NCBI GenBank assembly: GCA_029864165.1
Contig: JAOTTZ010000163.1
Coordinates: forward strand, 1-5,145
Origin: Burkholderiaceae bacterium
GTDB lineage: Bacteria; Pseudomonadota; Gammaproteobacteria; Burkholderiales; Burkholderiaceae_C
Length of the DNA stretch: 5,145 nt
Reading direction: 5' to 3'
The notes beneath the pieces are model-generated. The model saw only the letters and a program-made list of their open reading frames with translations, ran no database searches and was not told the DNA's origin. Every line of letters starts with the position of its first letter. Positions within the stretch are counted from its first letter, which is position 1. Shown piece by piece: positions 1 to 5,145 of the stretch. Position numbers and translations under genes: made by a program.

Positions 1-1
1 G

Positions 2-622
2 CCGCGCTTGGGTGTCGCGCTCGGCGTACTGTTTGTCGGCTGGCTTGTCGCCAAGGCCGTTCGCTTCAGCATCGTCAAGGCGCTGCGCGCGTTGAACTTT
101 CCTGTTCTGACCGAGCGCGCCGGCGTCGACGGTTTCTTGCAGCAGGGTGGTACCGAAAATGACACGACCGAGTTGGTCGGTTGGATTGCGTATGCGTTGG
201 CGCTGCTGGTTTCATTGATCATCGCTTTCAACAGTCTGGGGCTGACGCAAGTCACCGACTTGCTCGGTAAAACCCTGATGTTCGTTCCCAGGGTACTGGT
301 TGCGTTGCTGGTCGTCGTCTTTGGCAGCTACTTTGCGCGCTTTGTCGGTAACTCCTTGCAAAGCTATTGCCGCGGTGCGGGCATTGGCGATGCCGAACTG
401 CTCGGACGCGTTGCGCGGTACGCAATTCTGACCTTCGTCGTGCTGCTAGCCATCGACCATTTGGACCTCGGCGGTGGGTTGATCCAGCAGACTTTTCTTA
501 TATTGCTCGCTGGCGTCGTGTTCGGACTTGCTTTGTCGTTCGGCCTGGGCGGGCGAGATCGCGCGGCCGCGTTGCTCGAACGCTGGCTACCGCCCCGCAA
601 CGACGTTGACCGCGCACGCTGA
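2..622 (+). CDS. Conserved-TM-helix (MscS-associated) membrane protein, 5' end cut by the window edge
   Basis: The reading frame is open from base 2 with no stop and no convincing start. A TTG at 8 is possible, but the first codons (Pro-Arg-Leu-Gly) match the interior of the first helix motif in this family, so the true start is probably a few tens of codons upstream. Numbering from TTG 8 (204 residues), hydrophobic segments lie near 1-18, 56-77, 91-112, 137-155 and 160-180, with short loops between. A GWLVAK element ends helix 1, and the protein ends in a glycine-rich SFGLGGRDRAA segment followed by a charged tail. This repeat pattern fits the conserved TM helix family (Pfam MS_channel_1st_1/TM_helix type), often annotated as a mechanosensitive ion channel family protein. 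The MscS beta domain and cytoplasmic vestibule are absent, so channel activity is uncertain. It should sit in the inner membrane. Its stop overlaps the glgX start by one base. Family assignment is from pattern recognition; function is unproven. Confidence 0.72.
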   Translation, partial: PRLGVALGVLFVGWLVAKAVRFSIVKALRALNFPVLTERAGVDGFLQQGGTENDTTELVGWIAYALALLVSLIIAFNSLGLTQVTDLLGKTLMFVPRVLVALLVVVFGSYFARFVGNSLQSYCRGAGIGDAELLGRVARYAILTFVVLLAIDHLDLGGGLIQQTFLILLAGVVFGLALSFGLGGRDRAAALLERWLPPRNDVDRAR

Positions 623-624
623 TG
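620..624 (+). other. TGATG stop/start overlap, membrane protein gene to glgX
   Basis: The TGA of the membrane protein gene shares its A with the ATG of glgX. No purine-rich Shine-Dalgarno is visible in the twenty bases upstream (C- and G-rich, alternating with short ACG runs). Together these suggest that glgX is translated by re-initiation or coupling, and that the two genes share one message. Confidence 0.75.
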
Positions 625-2766
625 GCCGCACAGCCGGAAATTTCGGCGCTTTGGCCGGGGCGGCCGTTCCCACGCGGTGCGACTTGGGACGGTATGGGCG
701 TGAACTTCGCGCTCTTTTCAGACTCGGCCGAGCGCGTCGAGTTATGTCTGTTCGACGCCAGTGGGCGCCACGAGCTAAAGCGCATCGCATTTCGCGAGCA
801 GACAGACCAGATCTGGCATGGCTACTTGCCACAGGCGCGACCCGGCATGCTCTACGGTTACCGCGTCCATGGGCCCTATCAGCCCAAGCTCGGAAGCCGG
901 TTCAATGGTCACAAGTTGCTGTTAGATCCGTACGCGCGCAGCATCGTCGGCAGCTTGCGCTGGCACGACGCTCTGTTCGGTTACCGCGTTGGCCATTCGG
1001 ATCGCGACCTGTCGTTTGACCGGCGCGACAGCGCCGCGTACATGCCACGCTGCAAGGTGGTCGAAACGGCGTTCAGCTGGGGCGACGACCGGGCCCCCAA
1101 TGTTCCCTGGCACGAGACCGTCATTTACGAGACGCATGTGCGCGGCATCACAATGAGCCATCCTGAGGTGCCGACGCCGCTGCGCGGCACTTATGCCGGC
1201 CTCAGCAGCGCACCAATCGTCGAACATTTCAAGCGCTTGGGTGTGACGACGGTAGAGCTGATGCCAGTACACGCCTTCGTCGACGACCGTTACCTGGCCG
1301 AGCGGAACCTGCGCAACTACTGGGGCTACAACTCGATCGGGTTCTTCGCGCCTGAACACCGTTACAGCGCGTCGGGCAAGGCCAACGAGTTCAAGACTAT
1401 GGTGCGCACGCTACACGCCGCAGGTATCGAAGTCATACTCGACGTCGTCTACAACCACACCGCTGAGGGTAACGAGTTTGGCCCTACGCTGTCGTTTCGC
1501 GGCATCGACAACGCCGCCTACTACCGTCTTGTTCCGGACCACACGCGCCACTACCAGGACTTCACCGGTTGTGGCAACACGCTCAACATGCAGCACCCCC
1601 GGGTGCTGCAGCTGCTGATGGACTCGCTGCGCTACTGGGTCGTCGATATGCACGTCGATGGCTTTCGCTTCGACCTTGCGTCGGCCCTAGCGCGAGAGCT
1701 CTTCGAAGTTGACCGGCTCAGCGCCTTTTTCGATGTGCTGCGCCAAGACCCGGTGTTGTCGCGCGTCAAGCTGATCGCCGAGCCTTGGGATCTGGGTGCC
1801 GGTGGCTACCAAGTCGGCAACTTCCCCGTCGGGTGGGCAGAGTGGAACGACAAGTACCGCGACACGATGCGGTCGTACTGGAAGGGTGACGGCGGTGTGA
1901 TTGGCGAGTTTGCCAAGCGCTTCACCGGCTCCAGCGACCTGTACAACCGCAGCAGCCGCAAGCCCTACGCCAGCATCAACTTTATTGCTGCGCACGACGG
2001 TTTCACGCTGGCCGACGTCGTTTCCTACAACGATAAGCACAACGAAGCCAACGGCGAGGAAAACCGTGACGGGCACAGCCACAATTTGTCGTGGAACTGC
2101 GGTGCCGAGGGGCCAACCGACGACCCACAAATACGGGCGCTGCGCGCGCGCCAGCAGCGCAATTTCATCGCCACGTTGATGTTGTCCCAAGGCGTGCCCA
2201 TGTTGCTTGCCGGTGACGAAATCGGACGCAGCCAGCAAGGTAACAACAACGCCTATTGCCAAGATAGCGAACTGAGCTGGACCGACTGGTCAACGGATAA
2301 CGATAAAGCGGCGCTGTTGGCGTTCACGCGTCGCCTGGTCGCGCTGCGCGCGGCGCATCCAGTTTTTCATCGCCGCGATTTTTTTCAGGGCAGGCCGCTG
2401 ATCGGCACCGACGTGCACGACATCCTATGGCTACAACCCGACGGTGTGGAGATGACGGCAGAGGTCTGGCAGCAAAGCTTTGCGCGTGGTCTAATGGTGT
2501 TTCTTTCCGGCGATGGATTGAATGAAACTGATGCACATGGCGGTGCAGTCCACGACGACAACTTTGTTTTGCTGTTCAACGCCGCCGCCGAGACGCTGGC
2601 GTTCACGCTGCCACCCAAACTACAGCTTGGCCCGGGCGAGCTGCTGGTCGACACTTCACGCGCCGACAACCCCCTGCCCGAAACGCAGTACGACCCTGCT
2701 AAGCCGTTTGCGCTGCCAGATCGCTCCTTGGCGCTGATTCGCTTTCGTCGGCGGAGTCCAGCATGA
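622..2766 (+). CDS. glgX: Glycogen debranching enzyme GlgX (GH13, isoamylase type)
   Basis: This 714-residue cytoplasmic enzyme hydrolyses alpha-1,6 branch points in glycogen, mainly the short stubs left by glycogen phosphorylase, and releases malto-oligosaccharides. The N-terminal CBM48-like domain covers about residues 10-110 and opens with the WPGRP and GATWDGMGVNFALF signature. The (beta/alpha)8 GH13 barrel covers about 165-560. Its conserved regions are DVVYNH at 274-279, GFRFDLAS at 347-354 with nucleophile D351, IAEPWD at 385-390 with acid/base E387, and AAHDG at 456-460 with H458 and D459. The NGEENRDGHSHNLSWNCG block at 477-494 is typical of the GlgX/TreX group. A beta-sandwich C-domain follows from about 600. 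Length is slightly above E. coli GlgX (about 657) and normal for the longer proteobacterial forms. The ATG at 622 is chosen because homologues start just before WPGRP and it overlaps the upstream stop. No Shine-Dalgarno is visible, so coupling is likely. The stop overlaps the treZ start. All key residues are intact. Confidence 0.96.
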   Translation: MAAQPEISALWPGRPFPRGATWDGMGVNFALFSDSAERVELCLFDASGRHELKRIAFREQTDQIWHGYLPQARPGMLYGYRVHGPYQPKLGSRFNGHKLLLDPYARSIVGSLRWHDALFGYRVGHSDRDLSFDRRDSAAYMPRCKVVETAFSWGDDRAPNVPWHETVIYETHVRGITMSHPEVPTPLRGTYAGLSSAPIVEHFKRLGVTTVELMPVHAFVDDRYLAERNLRNYWGYNSIGFFAPEHRYSASGKANEFKTMVRTLHAAGIEVILDVVYNHTAEGNEFGPTLSFRGIDNAAYYRLVPDHTRHYQDFTGCGNTLNMQHPRVLQLLMDSLRYWVVDMHVDGFRFDLASALARELFEVDRLSAFFDVLRQDPVLSRVKLIAEPWDLGAGGYQVGNFPVGWAEWNDKYRDTMRSYWKGDGGVIGEFAKRFTGSSDLYNRSSRKPYASINFIAAHDGFTLADVVSYNDKHNEANGEENRDGHSHNLSWNCGAEGPTDDPQIRALRARQQRNFIATLMLSQGVPMLLAGDEIGRSQQGNNNAYCQDSELSWTDWSTDNDKAALLAFTRRLVALRAAHPVFHRRDFFQGRPLIGTDVHDILWLQPDGVEMTAEVWQQSFARGLMVFLSGDGLNETDAHGGAVHDDNFVLLFNAAAETLAFTLPPKLQLGPGELLVDTSRADNPLPETQYDPAKPFALPDRSLALIRFRRRSPA
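1589..1610. repeat. Perfect 10-bp inverted repeat inside glgX
   Basis: The arms TGCAGCACCC (1589-1598) and GGGTGCTGCA (1601-1610) are exact reverse complements separated by CC. The repeat lies within codons 323-330 of glgX, which encode a conserved Met-Gln-His-Pro-Arg-Val-Leu-Gln segment. Coding constraint plus GC-rich codon choice can explain it. With a two-base centre it could form a hairpin only with some terminal pairs open. No T-run follows, so it is not an intrinsic terminator. Confidence 0.5.
2753..2756 (+). promoter_or_regulatory. Shine-Dalgarno sequence of treZ
   Basis: GGAG lies six bases before the treZ ATG, inside the last codons of glgX. It is the only clear ribosome binding site at the three gene junctions and supports ATG 2763 as the treZ start. 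The spacing is at the short end of normal. It may let treZ recruit ribosomes independently, as well as by re-initiation after glgX. Confidence 0.7.
2763..2766 (+). other. ATGA stop/start overlap, glgX to treZ
   Basis: The treZ ATG and the glgX TGA overlap by four bases, the classic arrangement for translational coupling in an operon. Both enzymes act on alpha-glucans in one route, so coupled synthesis makes functional sense. Confidence 0.8.
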
Positions 2767-4592
2767 ATCGCGTTCACGAGATGCCGTTCGGCGCGCAGCT
2801 GTTGCCCGGTGGCGGTGCGCGCTTTAGACTGTGGGCGCCGAGCGCGCAGCGCGTCGAGCTGATACGCAGCGCCGGGCCTGATGTCGGTGCGGCAACGATG
2901 CAGCCCCTGTCCGATGGTTGGTTCGAACTCACGGTGGCGCGTGCCGACACGCAGACGCGTTATGCATTTCGCGTTGATGGCGGCGCGACCGTCCCCGACC
3001 CAGCGTCGCGTTGGAACCCGCAAGACGTACACGCGACCAGTGCGCTGACCAACCCACTGGTCTATGAATGGCCCGACGCCGCCTGGCGCGGCAGGCCCTG
3101 GCACGAGGCGGTGATCTATGAGTTGCATGTAGGCTGCTTGACGAGCGAAGGCAGCTTCCTTGCCGCGATCGAGCGGCTTGACGACTTGGTCGCTCTAGGC
3201 GTCACAGCGATCGAGTTGATGCCAGTGGCAGACTTTCCGGGCCGTCGAGGCTGGGGTTACGACGGCGTGCTGCCATTTGCTCCGGAGGCTGCATACGGTC
3301 CGCCCGATGATTTGAAAAGGTTGGTTGCCGCAGCACACGAGCGTGGTCTGATGGTACTGCTAGACGTTGTCTACAACCATTTTGGTCCCGACGGCAACTA
3401 CTTACACGTCTATGCGCAGCGGTTTTTCAACGCCGACGTGCAAACGCCGTGGGGCGCTGCGATTAACTTTGACGGCGCAATGAGCCGTATGGTGCGCGAC
3501 TTCTTCATCCACAACGCGCTGTACTGGATAGAAGAGTTTCACTTCGACGGATTGCGCATCGACGCTGTGCACGCGATGCACGACGGCTCGGCACTGCATT
3601 TCATCGACGAACTCGCGCAAGCCGTGCGTGCTGGCCCAGGCCGCAAGCGCCACGTGCACATCGTGCTGGAAAACGATGTTAACGACGCGCGTCGCTTGGG
3701 GCGCGACGCTGCAACCGGCGAGCCACTGCTGGCCAGTGCGCAGTGGAACGACGACGTTCACCACGCGTTGCACGTGATGGTCAGCGGTGAGACCGACGGC
3801 TACTACATCGACTTTGCGACCGAGCCGCAGCGCTTGTTCGGTCGTGCGCTCGCCGAGGGCTTTGCTTACCAGGGGCAGCCTTCTGTTTTCCGCCATGGCA
3901 AACCGCACGGCACGCCTTCAACGCAGCTGCCGCCGCTGGCGTTCGTCAACTCTACGCAAACGCACGACCAAGTCGGCAATCGCGCATTTGGCGATCGCAT
4001 CGCCGCGCTCGCCGCCGAACAGAACCGAGAACAGGCGCTGCGGGCTTTCGTCGCCTGCGTGTTGCTGTCGCCCTCGCCGCCCATGCTGTTTATGGGCGAG
4101 GAGTACGCTGCGAGTACACCATTCCTGTACTTTTGCGACTTCGAGGGCGAGTTGGCGCAGGCGGTAACCGGAGGCCGGCGCAACGAGTTTGGGCGCTTCA
4201 AGCGCTTCAGCGATCCCGCGGTACGCAACCGCATCCCCGATCCGAATCATCCAGACACCTTCGAGCGCAGCAAGCTCAAGTGGGCCGAGCGCACGACAGT
4301 CGCGCACGCACCATGGCTGGCTTTGTACACCGAGCTGCTAACCATCCGGCGCGAGCATTTGATGCCCCGGCTGGCGGCGGCGAAAAGCGGCGTGTTTCAA
4401 GTCAGTGGTGCTGGCTTACTTGCCCTGCAGTGGCCGCTGGGTGACGGTTGCACGCTGCATTTGCTGGCGAACCTGGCCGATACGCCAGCGCCACAGGCGC
4501 CATCGCCGTCGGGCCTCATCGTCTACCACAGCCACCCGCTCGGCGATGCGTTGCCGCCGTGGTCGGTGCGGGCATCGCTGCAACAGCTGTAA
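2763..4592 (+). CDS. treZ: Malto-oligosyltrehalose trehalohydrolase TreZ (GH13)
   Basis: This 609-residue enzyme cleaves the alpha-1,4 bond next to the trehalose unit of maltooligosyl-trehalose, releasing free trehalose. It is the second step of the TreY/TreZ pathway and acts in the cytoplasm. The N-terminal CBM48-like domain (about 7-100) begins with FGAQLLPGGGARFRLWAP. The GH13 barrel follows (about 112-510) with the TreZ-type GRRGWGYDGV at 160-169, DVVYNHFGPDGNYL at 201-214, GLRIDAVHAM at 263-272 with nucleophile D267, VLENDVND at 301-308 with acid/base E303, and QTHDQVGNRAFGDR at 399-412 with H401 and D402. The MLFMGEEYAASTPFLYFCDF block at 441-460 is also characteristic of TreZ and separates it from the branching enzyme GlgB. 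A short C-terminal beta domain ends the protein. The start at ATG 2763 has GGAG six bases upstream and overlaps the glgX stop by four bases. Length is typical. The reaction requires TreY, which is not in this window. Confidence 0.95.
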   Translation: MNRVHEMPFGAQLLPGGGARFRLWAPSAQRVELIRSAGPDVGAATMQPLSDGWFELTVARADTQTRYAFRVDGGATVPDPASRWNPQDVHATSALTNPLVYEWPDAAWRGRPWHEAVIYELHVGCLTSEGSFLAAIERLDDLVALGVTAIELMPVADFPGRRGWGYDGVLPFAPEAAYGPPDDLKRLVAAAHERGLMVLLDVVYNHFGPDGNYLHVYAQRFFNADVQTPWGAAINFDGAMSRMVRDFFIHNALYWIEEFHFDGLRIDAVHAMHDGSALHFIDELAQAVRAGPGRKRHVHIVLENDVNDARRLGRDAATGEPLLASAQWNDDVHHALHVMVSGETDGYYIDFATEPQRLFGRALAEGFAYQGQPSVFRHGKPHGTPSTQLPPLAFVNSTQTHDQVGNRAFGDRIAALAAEQNREQALRAFVACVLLSPSPPMLFMGEEYAASTPFLYFCDFEGELAQAVTGGRRNEFGRFKRFSDPAVRNRIPDPNHPDTFERSKLKWAERTTVAHAPWLALYTELLTIRREHLMPRLAAAKSGVFQVSGAGLLALQWPLGDGCTLHLLANLADTPAPQAPSPSGLIVYHSHPLGDALPPWSVRASLQQL

Positions 4593-4594
4593 TG
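4590..4594 (+). other. TAATG stop/start overlap, treZ to malQ
   Basis: The TAA of treZ shares its final A with the ATG of malQ. Only a weak GGTGCGGG-like purine stretch lies some 20 bases upstream, too far to be a good Shine-Dalgarno. Coupled translation with treZ is the simplest reading. Confidence 0.75.
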
Positions 4595-5145
4595 ACCCGG
4601 CTGCAGCACCTCGCGCTGCTGAAAGGCATTGCGCTTGACTACTACGATGTGTGGGGGCACAAACACGATATCGAGGCGCAAGTGCTGGCAGACTTGCTCA
4701 GTGCCATGCACGTCCCGGCGCGCGACGATGCTGAGGTTGAAGCTGCTATATCAGCGCATGAATCCGAAGTTTGGTGCTGTGTGCTGCCGGCAGCTTGGGT
4801 GTTGCGCGACACTCAAGCTGACGCGATACCGCTGCGCCTGACCGAGGCCCTGGACGGCGCGACGCTGTCATGGGGCCTTACCGAAGAGGGCGGTGAGCAA
4901 CACCGCGGCGAGTTCTCTGCCGCCGGCTTGGACGAGCTTGACCGTGCAGTAGTCGCGGGGACGTTGTACGTCGTACGCGCATTGCCCTTGCCGGCGCCGT
5001 TGCCTAACGGCTACCACCGCTTGACCGTCGCGCAGGGCGAAACCGTCCTGGGGCAGAGCCTGTTGATCGTTGCGCCGCCGACTTGTCATATGCCGCCGGC
5101 ACTCGTGGGCGATGGCCGTGTCTGGGGCAGCGCGGTTCAACTCTA
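4592..5145 (+). CDS. malQ: 4-alpha-glucanotransferase MalQ (amylomaltase, GH77), 3' end cut by the window edge
   Basis: The frame opens at ATG 4592, overlaps the treZ stop as TAATG, and runs without a stop to the window end (184 codons plus two bases). The start fits because the protein begins with the usual MalQ N-terminal helix motif, GIALDYYDVWG at 12-22. The long proteobacterial MalQ N-terminal extension follows: a helical head (about 1-58), then a beta-rich domain (about 60-165) ending in LPNGYHRL at 137-144 and VAPPTCHMPPAL at 160-171. The last residues, GRVWGSAVQL at 175-184, are the entrance to the GH77 barrel, normally continued by a tyrosine and an LRS-x-RNWGIGDF element. The catalytic aspartate, glutamate and second aspartate lie outside the window and cannot be checked. 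MalQ transfers maltodextrin segments between alpha-1,4 glucan chains in the cytoplasm, here probably turning short GlgX products into chains long enough for TreY. No good Shine-Dalgarno precedes it, so translation probably depends on treZ. Confidence 0.92.
   Translation, partial: MTRLQHLALLKGIALDYYDVWGHKHDIEAQVLADLLSAMHVPARDDAEVEAAISAHESEVWCCVLPAAWVLRDTQADAIPLRLTEALDGATLSWGLTEEGGEQHRGEFSAAGLDELDRAVVAGTLYVVRALPLPAPLPNGYHRLTVAQGETVLGQSLLIVAPPTCHMPPALVGDGRVWGSAVQL

Noticed and set aside
479..504. Possible promoter inside the membrane protein gene: TTGATC at 479 and TATATT at 499, about 120 bases before glgX
   Set aside because: The spacer is only 14 bases, outside the usual 16-18, and the -35 match is weak. 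The AT-rich stretch encodes a run of hydrophobic residues in the last membrane helix, which explains it.
528..1019. Open frame of 163 codons on the plus strand spanning the start of glgX in another frame
   Set aside because: It overlaps the end of the membrane protein gene and the CBM48 part of glgX. The translation is Arg- and Ala-rich and low in structure, typical of an out-of-frame reading.
1687..2262. Open frame of 191 codons on the minus strand, rich in Val, Ala and Gly
   Set aside because: It lies wholly antisense to the GlgX catalytic barrel, whose sense frame is conserved throughout. The hydrophobic look comes from complements of Asp, Asn and His codons, not from a real membrane protein.
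2385..3128. Open frame of 247 codons on the minus strand across the glgX/treZ junction
   Set aside because: It is antisense to two clearly coding genes. Its composition is rich in Arg, Ala and Gly, as expected from GC-rich complementary codons. It has no recognisable domain and no Shine-Dalgarno context worth noting.
3402..3908. Open frame of 168 codons on the minus strand within treZ
   Set aside because: It is antisense to the conserved TreZ active-site region. It is a shadow of third-position GC bias with no domain of its own.
2763..4592. treZ considered as glycogen branching enzyme GlgB, which shares the CBM48-GH13 layout
   Set aside because: The GRRGWGYDG, THDQVGNRAFGDR and FMGEEYAASTPFLYF signatures and the 609-residue length fit TreZ. 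GlgB is usually longer (often above 700) and has different active-site blocks.
4567..4620. Search for a terminator or promoter between treZ and malQ
   Set aside because: There is no intergenic space. GC-rich complementary bits such as CAGCTG and CTGCAG are short and not followed by a T-run.

Overview
The window is a gene-dense, high-GC (about 60% by eye) stretch of bacterial chromosome with four consecutive genes, all on the + strand and with no intergenic space. The proteins look like those of Pseudomonadota. The gene set glgX-treZ-malQ is a familiar alpha-glucan/trehalose cluster in beta- and gammaproteobacteria. I cannot name a genus from the sequence alone.

Layout: (1) from the left edge to 622, the 3' part of a polytopic membrane protein that resembles the conserved-TM-helix (MscS-associated) proteins; (2) 622-2766, glgX, a glycogen debranching enzyme (GH13 with N-terminal CBM48-like domain), complete; (3) 2763-4592, treZ, malto-oligosyltrehalose trehalohydrolase (also GH13), complete; (4) 4592 to the right edge, the first 184 codons of malQ, 4-alpha-glucanotransferase (amylomaltase, GH77), cut off exactly where its catalytic domain starts.

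Every junction is an overlapping stop/start: TGATG at 620, ATGA at 2763 and TAATG at 4590. This points to one polycistronic message with translational coupling. Only treZ has a clear Shine-Dalgarno sequence (GGAG, 6 nt spacer). I see no convincing promoter, terminator, RNA gene, mobile element or CRISPR array, and no stretch of more than 300 bases without a gene.

How the genes work together (family knowledge plus inference): GlgX cuts the short outer branches left on glycogen after phosphorylase trimming and releases malto-oligosaccharides. MalQ redistributes short maltodextrins into longer ones. TreZ releases trehalose from maltooligosyl-trehalose. The enzyme that makes the TreZ substrate, TreY, is not in the window and is predicted nearby, most likely just downstream of malQ. 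The cluster therefore looks like a glycogen-to-trehalose module. The least expected element is the membrane protein of a mechanosensitive-channel-related family coupled to the front of it. That could tie trehalose, an osmoprotectant, to osmotic or membrane-tension physiology, but this is a hypothesis. Otherwise the region is ordinary: all catalytic residues are intact, and I found no evidence for a new system.
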